This document shows, piece after piece, positions 55,196-63,672 of a stretch of DNA of 64,000 nucleotides. Positions within the stretch are counted from its first letter, which is position 1, and every line of letters begins with the position of its first letter. Below the pieces are notes generated by a model, which was not told the DNA's origin, searched no databases, and saw only the letters and a program-made list of their open reading frames with translations. The position numbers were made by a program, and so were the translations under genes. Origin of the DNA: Comamonas_F sp047606565 (GTDB taxonomy: Bacteria; Pseudomonadota; Gammaproteobacteria; Burkholderiales; Burkholderiaceae_C); the NCBI GenBank assembly GCA_047606565.1, contig JASGEH010000069.1:1-64000 (forward strand), given 5' to 3'.

Positions 55196-55564
55196 TTACA
55201 CGACTGTTACCGCCGAAAAAGCCGGGACTTTCCGGCCGGCCACGGCGGCTCGGTGGCTGCGGGCAGCGTCCAGTGCCTGGGCCAGTTCCCGCAGTGTGCG
55301 CCCGGCGCTGGCCAGCACGGGCGAGTGCGCATCGGGCCTGGAGGTGCGCCAGGCGCCGGATAACTGCGCGCCTGCGAGGGTGCCGTCCTGCTCCAGGACG
55401 GCGGCCATCAGCAGCAGCGCGCGGGCCAGGCCTTCGATGCGCCCGGCCAGTTCGTCGAAGTGGCGTGGCGCCATGTCGTCGGCCTTCTCGTCGGCCATCT
55501 CGCCCATTTTCTCGTTCATCTCCTCACCCATCTTCTCGTCCACCGTCTCGTTGATCTCGCCCAT
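55196..55564 (-). CDS. Acidic helical protein opposite to the early operon
   Basis: 122 residues from ATG 55564, with AAGGAG six bases upstream, the best ribosome binding site in this region. The N-terminus is Glu/Met/Lys repetitive (MGEEMNEKMGEMADEKADDM), followed by helical RHFDELAGRIEGLARALLLMAAVLEQDG and a basic end. It is the only minus-strand gene between repressor and transposase and fills the space between the Ner-like gene and the next early gene. Unrecognised; expression in the lysogen, opposing early transcription, is possible. Confidence 0.55.
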   Translation of the reverse strand: MGEINETVDEKMGEEMNEKMGEMADEKADDMAPRHFDELAGRIEGLARALLLMAAVLEQDGTLAGAQLSGAWRTSRPDAHSPVLASAGRTLRELAQALDAARSHRAAVAGRKVPAFSAVTVV

Positions 55565-55666
55565 GTCGGCTCCTTGCTTCGTTGCCGCCATTGTTCGGGC
55601 GAGCCGGGTTTCCAGGGCGATCTTTGTTTGGACGGCCCTGTCCACGCCCCGCAGGAGGGCCTTCTA

Positions 55667-56137
55667 ATGCCGCGCCGCAATTGGAAACAGGTGCGCCCGG
55701 CCAGCCTGCTGGAGGCGTTGCGCCTGTGCAAGGACTTCGCGCTGGAGCGCCGCCGCCTGTCGGTCGAACGCATCGCCGCGCTGATGGGGGTGACGCACGA
55801 CAGCCTCTACAAGTGGCTGGCCACGGGCCGCATGCCGGCCGTGCTGATCCCGCCCTACGAGCATGCCTGCGGCATCCACCTGGTCTCGACCTGGCTGGCG
55901 GCTTCGGCCGGCAAGCTGGTGATCGACATGCCCAAGGGCCGGGTGGCCAGCACGCCCGACCTGGTCGAGGTCAACAGCGGCTGCGCCGCCGCCTTGAGCC
56001 TGCTGACCGCCTTCTACGCCAACCCCGCCCAGGCCGACACGGCCGCGACGCTGGACGCGCTGCGCCTGCACCTGGAGCAGGTCGCTTATCACCACCACAA
56101 CGTGGCGGCTGCCACGACACCTGAACTGGAGTTCTGA
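55667..56137 (+). CDS. Early-region DNA-binding protein
   Basis: 156 residues from ATG 55667 (AGGAGG 9 bases upstream). A helix-turn-helix is visible near residues 30-55 (RLSVERIAALMGVTHDSLYKWLATG), followed by a helical regulatory part. Proteins of this type follow Ner in BcepMu-like early regions. Target unknown. Confidence 0.65.
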   Translation: MPRRNWKQVRPASLLEALRLCKDFALERRRLSVERIAALMGVTHDSLYKWLATGRMPAVLIPPYEHACGIHLVSTWLAASAGKLVIDMPKGRVASTPDLVEVNSGCAAALSLLTAFYANPAQADTAATLDALRLHLEQVAYHHHNVAAATTPELEF

Positions 56138-56140
56138 CCG

Positions 56141-56449
56141 ATGACGCCCGACACCAAGAACACCGGCGCCCCCGTGCTGCGCGCCCTGCAGATGGCCGAG
56201 TGCCTGGCCGGCTACGCCGCCACCGGCGCCACCAACAAGGAACTGGCCGAGCAGCTCAAGTGCCCGCCGCCCTACGTGACGCGCACGGCCGATGTGCTGA
56301 TCGCCGCCGGCTGGGCGCGCAAGAGCGAGGACGGCCGCTTCTACCCCACGGCGCACTTCACGCGCCTGACCTTTCGCGTGCTGGCGGACTTCGACCGGCT
56401 GGAGAACCAGACGCAAGACCGCAAGCGCGCCATGACCAGTGCGTATTGA
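56141..56449 (+). CDS. Winged-helix protein, IclR/MarR-like DNA-binding domain
   Basis: 102 residues: LQMAECLAGYAATGATNKELAEQLKCPPPYVTRTADVLIAAGWARKSEDGRFYPT is a complete winged helix with ligand-free C-terminus. It starts 3 bases after the upstream stop. Small early regulator or transposition accessory factor. Confidence 0.65.
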   Translation: MTPDTKNTGAPVLRALQMAECLAGYAATGATNKELAEQLKCPPPYVTRTADVLIAAGWARKSEDGRFYPTAHFTRLTFRVLADFDRLENQTQDRKRAMTSAY

Positions 56450-56485
56450 TCCATTCCTGCCCCATTTTCCGAAGGACTTTCAACC

Positions 56486-57499
56486 ATGGCTCGAACAGCA
56501 AACAAACCCCAGGCCCCCGCACCGATGGACGTGATCCCCGTGGCGAAGGTCGAGCGCATCGAAGCGGCGCAGGACGCCCTGGCGCTGGAGCAGAAGCAGG
56601 CCCAGGCCCATGTGCGCGCCGTGGCGCTGCAGGTGGGCTACCAGTTGCCCGCCGACAGCGCCGACCCCGACCTGATCCAGCGTGACATCGCCGCCAACAT
56701 GCGGCGCAGCGTGGAGGCCTGCCTGGAAGTGGGGCGCGGGCTGGCGGTGCTCAAGGCCGTCTGCGGCCATGGCAATTTCCTCGCGCGGCTCGAGGTGCTG
56801 GGGATCGAGACGCGCGTGGCGCAACGCTTCATGCAGTCCGCGATCAAGTTCTCAAATGCGGCGTCAACGCCGCTTTTGAATGCCATCGGCAACCAGACCA
56901 AGCTTTTCGAGATGCTGGTGCTCGACGACGAGCAGATCGACGAACTGGCCCTGACCGGCGAAACCGGCGAGCTGCACCTGGATGACATCGCGACCATGTC
57001 GGTGAAGGAGCTGCGCGAGGCGCTCCGACAAGCGAAGCACGACGAGCAGTACATGGGCGACAAGCTCTCCAAGGAGCGCGAGCGTGCCGACCAGGCCGAG
57101 AAGCGACTGCGCAAGGGCGGGCCGGAGACCCGCCCGCTTGATGAACGCATCACGCCATTTCAGGTTGAGCTGACCGAGCGCCAGTCGCTGCTGGAAAAAG
57201 CGCTGTTGGCGCATGACGAGGCCGTCACGGCGCTGGACGCATGGTGGACACAGGAGGTCGTTACCGCCCCAGGCTATGACCCTGAGGCACCCGCGCCGCT
57301 GCCCGCGCCAGTTCTGGCGGTGGCCCAGCACCTGTACGACGCCATCGAGCGCACAGCCGCCATTGTCGGCGGCCTGCAGCACCGCATGTGGGAAGTGTTC
57401 GGCGACCAGATTCCGAACGCCCGCCAGTACCTGCTGCAAGACCCTGCGCTGGTCTCCGATCTGGCCGCTGCCGAAACAGCAGCGCAAGGCCATGACTGA
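56486..57499 (+). CDS. DUF3102-like early phage protein
   Basis: 337 residues. The middle part (RDIAANMRRSVEACLEVGRGLAVLKAVCGHGNFLARLEVLGI) matches the DUF3102 pattern of phage and plasmid proteins; a charged coiled coil follows (LREALRQAKHDEQYMGDKLSKERERADQAEKR). It overlaps the transposase start by 8 bases, so it is co-translated with it. Function unknown; position just before the transposase suggests a role in early replication. Confidence 0.7.
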   Translation: MARTANKPQAPAPMDVIPVAKVERIEAAQDALALEQKQAQAHVRAVALQVGYQLPADSADPDLIQRDIAANMRRSVEACLEVGRGLAVLKAVCGHGNFLARLEVLGIETRVAQRFMQSAIKFSNAASTPLLNAIGNQTKLFEMLVLDDEQIDELALTGETGELHLDDIATMSVKELREALRQAKHDEQYMGDKLSKERERADQAEKRLRKGGPETRPLDERITPFQVELTERQSLLEKALLAHDEAVTALDAWWTQEVVTAPGYDPEAPAPLPAPVLAVAQHLYDAIERTAAIVGGLQHRMWEVFGDQIPNARQYLLQDPALVSDLAAAETAAQGHD

Positions 57500-59324
57500 C
57501 CCCATCACGCTGGACGAATCCTCCATGGCCGCATCCCTTTCACCCGAGATCGCCGACTACGTCCGCGATCTGGCCCGCAGGCTGGACGGCGCCCGCCACG
57601 GCCAGGCCGGGGCGCTGGTGGACGCTGCTGCGGCTTTCTTGGGCATGTCGCGGCAAACCGTCTATCGCCACTTGAAGGAATGCGCGGGCTGGGCCAGTGG
57701 CCGCAAGTGCCGCGCCGACAAGGGCAGCACCAGCGTGGATGCCGAAGCGCTGACCAAGCTGGCCGCAGCCCAACGCGAGGCCGTGCGCGACAACGGCAAG
57801 CAGACGCTGTTCACCACCACGGGCCGAGGCATTCTGGAACAGAACGGCACCCGCCTGGGCGTGAGCAACAGCCAGCTCAATCGCCTGATGCGCGACCGCA
57901 AGCTGGGCGTCGCGGCCCAGCGCGTGGCCGACCCGGTGCAGCAACTGCGCGCGCTGCACCCCAACCATGTGCATGAGGTCGATCCGTCGCTGTGCCTGGT
58001 CTATTACCTCAAGGATCGCCAGCACATCATGCGCGACCGCGATTTCTACAAGAACAAGCTGGAGAACTACGCGAAGGTGAAGTTCAAGGTCTTCCGCTAC
58101 GTGCTCTACGACCGTGCCAGCGGTGCCATCGTGCCCTGGTATGTGGAGGCCGCAGGCGAAGACCAGCACAACTTGTTCGACTTTCTCATGTACGCCTGGG
58201 GCCAGCAGCCGGGTCGGCTGTTCCACGGCGTACCCAAGGTGATGCTGTGGGACAAGGGCAGCGCCAACCAGTCCGGCGCGATCAAGAACCTGCTGGAAGC
58301 CCTGGGCGTGCAGGCGCTCGACCACCAGGCGGGCAACGCCCGTGCCAAGGGTGGCGTCGAAGGTGCCAACAACATCGTCGAAACCCAGTTCGAGAGCCGC
58401 CTGCGGTTCGAGCCTGTCAACAGCGTGGCCGAACTCAACGCCGCCGCCACGGCCTGGGCCGAAGCCTGGAACGCCGATCTGCTGCCCGGCCAGAACGCCA
58501 ACCTGCGCCGCCAGGGCCTGGCCGGCCGCGTGAGCCGCTACGACCTGTGGCAGCTCATCACGGCCGAGCAGCTGCGGCGGCTGCCCGATGTGGACGTGTG
58601 CCGCGCGCTCATGGTTTCCAAGGCCGAGGAACGGCTGGTCAGGCCCAATATGACGGTGAGCTATCGCCACCCGCAGGCCGATGCCCCGGCGCTCTATAGC
58701 CTGCGCGGCCTGGAAGGTATCAACGTAGGCGACAAGATCATGGTGCGCGCGCTGGTCTATGGCAACAACGCCATCCAGATCCAGGTTCCACGCTACGACG
58801 GCGAGACGCTGACCTACCGCGTGGAGCCGGAGACTGAATACGACCGGTTCGGCATGCCGCTCTCGGCGGCAGTCATTGGTGAGGAATACAAGTCCATCGC
58901 CCGCACAGAAGCCCAGCATGCCGCCCACGCGATGGACACACAGGCCTACCCCGGCCTGGACCCTGACCAGATCAAGGCCGCGCGCGACAAGAAGGCGGTT
59001 CCGTTCAACGGTGAGCTCAAGTCACACAGCTATCTGAAGGACGTGGAAATCCCCACCTTCATCCCGCGCAGCGGCACCGAGATCGAAGCGCCCGCGCATG
59101 CCCAGGCTGCGGCTGCGCCGATGCTGGTCAACGTGACGGCGGCGCTGCTGCGCATCGCCAACGCGGTGCGGCGCAACCTGACCGAGTCCGAGCGCACGTT
59201 TTTGCGCACGCGCTTTGCCGACGGCGTGCCCGAAGACCAGCTCGACAGCCTGATCGACCAGTTCATCAACCCCGAGCCTGCCGCCGAGCCTGTGCGTGCC
59301 GCTGGCGGTCTCCGAGCGATCTAA
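57492..59324 (+). CDS. DDE transposase, TniA/MuA-type
   Basis: 610 residues from ATG 57492. N-terminal HTH (LVDAAAAFLGMSRQTVYRHLKE, about residues 42-63), then an integrase-core with catalytic D164 (HEVDPS), D254 (MLWDKGSAN) and E290 (KGGVEGANN). D254 to E290 leaves exactly 35 residues between, the DD35E spacing of rve-type transposases. The C-terminal region is a Mu-type beta-barrel followed by helices that would bind the ATPase. It overlaps the upstream gene by 8 bases and is followed by the ATPase after 9. Performs replicative transposition and integration. Confidence 0.93.
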   Translation: MTDPITLDESSMAASLSPEIADYVRDLARRLDGARHGQAGALVDAAAAFLGMSRQTVYRHLKECAGWASGRKCRADKGSTSVDAEALTKLAAAQREAVRDNGKQTLFTTTGRGILEQNGTRLGVSNSQLNRLMRDRKLGVAAQRVADPVQQLRALHPNHVHEVDPSLCLVYYLKDRQHIMRDRDFYKNKLENYAKVKFKVFRYVLYDRASGAIVPWYVEAAGEDQHNLFDFLMYAWGQQPGRLFHGVPKVMLWDKGSANQSGAIKNLLEALGVQALDHQAGNARAKGGVEGANNIVETQFESRLRFEPVNSVAELNAAATAWAEAWNADLLPGQNANLRRQGLAGRVSRYDLWQLITAEQLRRLPDVDVCRALMVSKAEERLVRPNMTVSYRHPQADAPALYSLRGLEGINVGDKIMVRALVYGNNAIQIQVPRYDGETLTYRVEPETEYDRFGMPLSAAVIGEEYKSIARTEAQHAAHAMDTQAYPGLDPDQIKAARDKKAVPFNGELKSHSYLKDVEIPTFIPRSGTEIEAPAHAQAAAAPMLVNVTAALLRIANAVRRNLTESERTFLRTRFADGVPEDQLDSLIDQFINPEPAAEPVRAAGGLRAI

Positions 59325-59333
59325 GAGGATTCG

Positions 59334-60599
59334 ATGACGGTTTCCAGCCCAAAACCGATTGCCCTGGGTGACCTCATGACGAGCGTCAACCTGTCGCAGA
59401 CCTCCCTCGGCCGTGAGGTGGATGCGAGCCCCGGTTCGATCAACTTGATCGTCCGCTACGACCGCTGGCCCAAACGAAGAGGTGGCGGTGAACAGAACCT
59501 GCGCGAGGCCATCGCTCGCGCTTTGCTGAGTCGTGGAGCCCCGGCCGAATCGGTCTATGCCGCTCTGCGACTCGAAGAGTCGGCCAGGCAGCGCGTTGAT
59601 TCCAGCCGCGACGCTGCCCGGCCTTCCCCGACCGAAGGCATTGCCGACGGTCATCCCTTGTTGAAGGACCCGTACATGCTACTACGCAAGCAAACCATCA
59701 ACCGGGCCGCGCGCCAGCACTTCAAGCTGCTGCGCGACCCCTTTACCGACGAGATGCTCGACGAGGCCGACGTCTTCGTCAGCGACGACATCCGCTACGT
59801 GCGCGCGTCCATGCGCCAGACCGCCAAGCACGGCGGCATGCTGGCCGTGGTGGGCGAGTCCGGCGGCGGCAAGAGCACGCTGCGCCAGGATCTGGCCGAA
59901 TGGATCAACGTGTCGCACGAGCCGATCACCGTGATCGAGCCCTACGTGATCGGCATGGAGGACAGCAACCGCAAGGGCAAGGCGCTGAAGTCGGCCGACA
60001 TCACCGGTGCCGTGATCCGCGCCGTGGCGCCGGGCCAGCCGCTGCGCGCCAGCCTGCAGGACCGCGCCGGGCAGATGCACGACATCCTCAAGGCCAGCGC
60101 CCAGGTCGGCCGCAAGCATGTGCTGATCATCGAAGAGGCGCATTGCCTGGCGATCCCCACGCTCAAGCACCTGAAAAGGTTCTACGAGCTGCAGGACGGC
60201 TTCAAGAAGCTGCTGGCCATCATCCTGATCGGCCAGACCGAGCTGGGCTGGAAGCTCTCCGAGCACAACCCGGAAGTGCGCGAGGTGGTGCAGCGCTGCG
60301 AGCTGGTCAACCTGCCGCCGCTGGACAACCACGTCGAGGGCTACCTGCGCCACAAGCTCGGTCGCGCGGGCCTGGAATTCGACGCACTCATCGCGCCCGG
60401 CGCGGTCGACGAGATCCGCGCGCGGCTGCGCACCAATGTGCAGGAGGTGCGGCGCGGCAAGCGCGAGACGCGCGCGGCCAGCCTGTGCTACCCGCTGGCC
60501 ATCAACAACCTGGTGAGCGCCGCCATGAACGAGGCCGTCAAGATCGGCGAGCCGCGCATCACGGCCGAGCTGATCGCGGCGGCGGTGGGGGGCGAGTGA
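59334..60599 (+). CDS. Transposition target ATPase (MuB/TniB-like)
   Basis: 421 residues. An N-terminal Cro-like domain (LMTSVNLSQTSLGREVDASPGSINLIV) resembles the MuB N-terminus; the AAA+ domain has Walker A GESGGGKST (residues 174-182), Walker B HVLIIEEAH and sensor QTELGWKL. It binds target DNA, activates the transposase and confers target immunity. AGAGGA precedes the start. Confidence 0.92.
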   Translation: MTVSSPKPIALGDLMTSVNLSQTSLGREVDASPGSINLIVRYDRWPKRRGGGEQNLREAIARALLSRGAPAESVYAALRLEESARQRVDSSRDAARPSPTEGIADGHPLLKDPYMLLRKQTINRAARQHFKLLRDPFTDEMLDEADVFVSDDIRYVRASMRQTAKHGGMLAVVGESGGGKSTLRQDLAEWINVSHEPITVIEPYVIGMEDSNRKGKALKSADITGAVIRAVAPGQPLRASLQDRAGQMHDILKASAQVGRKHVLIIEEAHCLAIPTLKHLKRFYELQDGFKKLLAIILIGQTELGWKLSEHNPEVREVVQRCELVNLPPLDNHVEGYLRHKLGRAGLEFDALIAPGAVDEIRARLRTNVQEVRRGKRETRAASLCYPLAINNLVSAAMNEAVKIGEPRITAELIAAAVGGE

Positions 60600-60901
60600 T
60601 GGACAACCGCCACCCCTTCGGCCACTACCGCGAGTTCGTCCTGTCGGATGGCACCAGCGGTTCCCTCGAGTGCGCCCACGTCGTGCTGGACGGCCGTTTC
60701 ACGCGCTTCCTGTGGATCGAGCTGTACGACGCGCACGGCGAATGCCTGATGAGCGCCTGCAAGCTCAACCCGCACCGCCGCTGGCGCTCGGGCCGGTGCA
60801 TCCCGGACCGCACGCTGTTCGAGCAGATCCGCAGCATGCCGGGCTACATGCCCGGCCGGTGGGCGCGCATCGAAATCCAGGACGGGAGGGCTGCAGCATG
60901 A
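60599..60901 (+). CDS. Small early protein of unknown function
   Basis: 100 residues from an ATG overlapping the ATPase stop by one base. Beta-rich (FVLSDGTSGSLECAHVVLDGRFTRFLWIELYDAHGECL) with a basic end. Coupled at both ends to its neighbours; no family recognised. Confidence 0.65.
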   Translation: MDNRHPFGHYREFVLSDGTSGSLECAHVVLDGRFTRFLWIELYDAHGECLMSACKLNPHRRWRSGRCIPDRTLFEQIRSMPGYMPGRWARIEIQDGRAAA

Positions 60902-61071
60902 CCAACCGCCTGACCTGGATCAAGCGCCGCGCCCGGCGTCTCGAAGCCGCCTTCGGCACGCCGCGCCGCGTGGCCATTGGCGAGGCCATCATGGACTGCA
61001 ATGCCTTCGCGGGCACGCGCGTGCTGCGCGTCGTCGGCGCCGCATCGCGGCTGGAAAGGATGGCGGCATGA
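60898..61071 (+). CDS. Small basic early protein
   Basis: 57 residues from ATG 60898, with GGGAGGG upstream; overlaps the preceding stop by four bases and the following start by four. Arg-rich helix (TWIKRRARRLEAAFGTPRR). The tight overlaps on both sides are the main support. Confidence 0.55.
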   Translation: MTNRLTWIKRRARRLEAAFGTPRRVAIGEAIMDCNAFAGTRVLRVVGAASRLERMAA

Positions 61072-61325
61072 AGCGCTTTCCCTTTGCCCCTGGCACGCTC
61101 CAGGGCGGCTCGCGCTTCAAGGCCCGCCTGGCCCGCGTCCGCCGCTGGCTGGTGCGCCATTCGGACGCGCTGGGCCTGGTGCTGATCCTGACCGCGTTCG
61201 CGGGCTGGTGTTTCGGCCTGGAAGGCTGGGCCATGTGGCTGCTGCTGGCGGCCAGCTTCGGCGGCGTGCTGGGCCTGGAACGGCTGGAGCGTGCCGACGA
61301 CCGCCGCGCACTGGAGGACTTGTGA
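61068..61325 (+). CDS. Small early membrane protein
   Basis: 85 residues with two membrane helices (DALGLVLILTAFAGWCFGLEGWAMWLLLAASFGGVLGLE region) between a basic N-terminus and a charged C-terminus. Unrecognised. It overlaps both neighbours by four bases, so it is expressed with the early operon. Confidence 0.65.
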   Translation: MKRFPFAPGTLQGGSRFKARLARVRRWLVRHSDALGLVLILTAFAGWCFGLEGWAMWLLLAASFGGVLGLERLERADDRRALEDL

Positions 61326-61933
61326 TCAACATCACTTGCCCCTCCTGCAACGCCGATATGGACCTGGACGTGGCCCTGGCGCATGACGAACTGCGCGCGG
61401 CGGTGGCCGAGATCATCACGGTCTCGCTGCCGCTGGGCCGGCAGGTTCTGCGCTACGCCAACCTGTTCAAGCCGCGCAAGAACAAGATGCGGCCAGACCG
61501 GCTGGCCCGTCTCATCGGCCAGCTCGCGCCCGATCTGCAGCGCCAGGCCATCACCCACAACGGCCGCGAATGGACGGTGCCGCATGCGGCGTGGGAGGCG
61601 GGCTTCAACGCCATGCTGGAGCGCGCGGCCAGCGGCAAATTCACCTTGCCGCTGGAGAGCCACGGCTACCTCTACGCCACGCTCGCCAGCCAGGCCGACA
61701 AGGCCGAGGGCCAGGCCGAAGCGCAGACCGAGAGCGACCGCCGCGTCGTCCCACGCCGCGACAACGTGCAAATCCACGGCCAGACGCTGCCCATCGGCGA
61801 CGCCCTGCAGGTCGCCTTCGCCAGGCGCGACCCCGCGCTGGCCAAGCTGGACGCCGACAGCCGCAACGCCGCGCCCGCACCCGATCACATCAAGGCCAGG
61901 TTGGCCGCACTCAAGAAAGGAGGTCAGGCATGA
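61322..61933 (+). CDS. Early phage protein with N-terminal CPSC
   Basis: 203 residues from GTG 61322 (GTGA overlap with the upstream stop). An N-terminal CPSC could bind metal. A central helical domain (LRYANLFKPRKNKMRPDRLARLIGQLAPDL...GREWTVPHAAWEAGFNAML) resembles proteins of unknown function in Mu-like early regions. Disordered C-terminus. Confidence 0.65.
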   Translation: MINITCPSCNADMDLDVALAHDELRAAVAEIITVSLPLGRQVLRYANLFKPRKNKMRPDRLARLIGQLAPDLQRQAITHNGREWTVPHAAWEAGFNAMLERAASGKFTLPLESHGYLYATLASQADKAEGQAEAQTESDRRVVPRRDNVQIHGQTLPIGDALQVAFARRDPALAKLDADSRNAAPAPDHIKARLAALKKGGQA

Positions 61934-62547
61934 CCGAGAAAACCATTCCCGAAGGCCACAAGCGCGACGCGCAGGGGCGGCTCGTGCCCATCAGCCTGAT
62001 CAAGCCCATCGACCTGGCGCGCGACGAGCTGGTTCTGGAGATCGCCGCCACGGCGCGCAAGCTCAACGCTGCCATGGCGCAGGCCAAGGCCCAGATCTTC
62101 GCGGACGCCGCCGCCTTCGTCGACTTGTCGGCCGAGCAATACGGCGTGCATCTCGGCGGCAAGAAGGGCAACGTCACGCTCAACGCCTTCGACGGCAGCA
62201 TCCGCGTGCAGATCGCCACGGCCGAGTCGTTGTCCTTTGACGAGCGCCTGCAGGCCGCCAAGGCGCTGATCGACGAGTGCATCGGCGAGTGGGTGAAAGA
62301 CAGCCGCCCCGAGATCGCCGTGCTGGTGCAGGACGCCTTCCGCACCGACCGCGACGGCAAGCTCAGCGCCGGCCGCATCCTGGGCCTGCGCCGCCTCGAC
62401 ATCCAGGACGAGCGCTGGCAGCGCGCCATGAAGGCCATCGGCGAATCCGTCCAGGTCACCGGCTCCAAGCAGTACGTGCGCGTGTACGAGCGCGTGGGGC
62501 AGACCGATACCTATCAACCCATCGCCTTGGACATCGCCGCCGTATAG
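61930..62547 (+). CDS. DUF3164 family phage protein
   Basis: 205 residues matching DUF3164: KRDAQGRLVPISLIKPIDLARDELVLEIAATA at the N-terminus, YGVHLGGKKGNVTLNAFDGSIRVQIA in the middle and DIQDERWQRAMKAIGESVQVTGSKQYVRVYER near the end. A constant member of early operons of transposable phages; function unknown. Overlaps the upstream stop by four bases. Confidence 0.85.
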   Translation: MTEKTIPEGHKRDAQGRLVPISLIKPIDLARDELVLEIAATARKLNAAMAQAKAQIFADAAAFVDLSAEQYGVHLGGKKGNVTLNAFDGSIRVQIATAESLSFDERLQAAKALIDECIGEWVKDSRPEIAVLVQDAFRTDRDGKLSAGRILGLRRLDIQDERWQRAMKAIGESVQVTGSKQYVRVYERVGQTDTYQPIALDIAAV

Positions 62548-62617
62548 CTGACGGGCGTGGCGGCACGCGGCCGCTGCTTTCCGTCAACACCCCCTTTCTC
62601 AACCTGGAATTTTCATC

Positions 62618-62890
62618 ATGAACAAGACCGATCTGATCCAACACATCGCCGCCGAGGCTGAAATCTCCAAGGCTGCGGCCGAGCGTGCCCTGGAGGCCTT
62701 CACCGATGCCATCAAGACCACGCTCAAGAAGGGCGGCACGGTGGGCCTGGTGGGCTTCGGCACCTTCCTGGCGGCCAAGCGGCCGGCGCGCACGGGCCGC
62801 AACCCGCGCACCGGCGAGGCCGTGAAGATCGCGGCCCGCAAGGCGGTGAAGTTCACCGCCGGCAAGGGCCTCAAGGACGCCGTCAACTGA
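62618..62890 (+). CDS. HU family DNA-binding protein
   Basis: 90 residues, a complete HU/IHF: MNKTDLIQHIAAEAEISKAAAERALEAF, then GTVGLVGFGTFLAAKRPARTGRNPRTGE, the DNA-binding arm, and KAVKFTAGKGLKDAVN. HU is a host cofactor for Mu transpososome assembly; here the phage carries its own copy. The ribosome binding site (CTGGAA) is weak. Confidence 0.93.
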   Translation: MNKTDLIQHIAAEAEISKAAAERALEAFTDAIKTTLKKGGTVGLVGFGTFLAAKRPARTGRNPRTGEAVKIAARKAVKFTAGKGLKDAVN

Positions 62891-62955
62891 TCCCGCACGT
62901 TCTCTGGAGCGCCTTGCCTGCAGGGCGTTCTGGTGAGCACCAGGACCTCCTCATC

Positions 62956-63672
62956 ATGACCACGACGACACCTCATCCCGCCGCCGCTGCCCGACGCGCC
63001 CAGCTCATCCGGCTGATCCACGTCGGCCGGCGCGACCTGGAGCAGCGCGGCCAGATGGACGAGCCGACCTACCGCACCCTGCTGCGCACGGCGAGCGGCG
63101 GCAAGGCCGATTCCTCGGTCGCCATGACTGTTCCGATGCTGGAGCGCGCGCTCGACCAGCTCAAGCGCGCCGGTTTCAAGGTGCGCGCGAAGGCCGGCAG
63201 CAAGGCCCGGCCCGACCGCGTGCAGACGCCGTCGCCGGAGGCCCGCAAGGTGCGCGCGCTGTGGCTGTTCCTGCACCATCTGGGGGCCGTGCGCGATCCG
63301 TCGGAACGGGCGCTGGCGGCCTACGTCAAGCGCATCGGCAAGGTTGACGACCTGCACTGGGCACGCGGCGTGCGCTGGGATCTGCCCGAAGCCCGCGACC
63401 GCATGGAACTGATCATCGAGACGCTCAAGAAGTGGGCGATGCGCTATCTGCCCGGCGCCATCCAGGCCTTGCTGGCCGAGGCCGGCGCGCGGCACCAGGT
63501 CCATCCGCTCAACCAAGCCCAGCAGGAGGCCGCGCAGCGCGCCTTCAACTGTATCCGCGATGCCGAGGGTTTCGACATGCACTGGGCGGCGTGGGAGCGC
63601 CTGGCCGAGGCGTTGGGCCGACCGATCCACGCCGATCTCCGCCCCGTTTCTGCCCGGAAGGCCGCCCAATGA
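62956..63672 (+). CDS. gemA: Mu GemA-like regulatory protein (DUF1018)
   Basis: 238 residues. DUF1018/GemA pattern: RRAQLIRLIHVGRRDLEQRGQMDEPTYRTLLRTASGGKADSSVA in the first third, then KVRALWLFLHHLGAVRDPSERALAAYVKRI. GemA affects host gene expression and supercoiling early in Mu infection. The extended C-terminus (about residues 170-238) is longer than in Mu. It overlaps the Mor-type gene by four bases. Confidence 0.88.
   Translation: MTTTTPHPAAAARRAQLIRLIHVGRRDLEQRGQMDEPTYRTLLRTASGGKADSSVAMTVPMLERALDQLKRAGFKVRAKAGSKARPDRVQTPSPEARKVRALWLFLHHLGAVRDPSERALAAYVKRIGKVDDLHWARGVRWDLPEARDRMELIIETLKKWAMRYLPGAIQALLAEAGARHQVHPLNQAQQEAAQRAFNCIRDAEGFDMHWAAWERLAEALGRPIHADLRPVSARKAAQ

Noticed and set aside
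55047..55667. 206-codon plus-strand frame spanning the Ner to next early gene interval
   Set aside because: Serine/alanine-rich shadow of the minus-strand gene at 55196-55564, which has a proper ribosome binding site and a helical protein.
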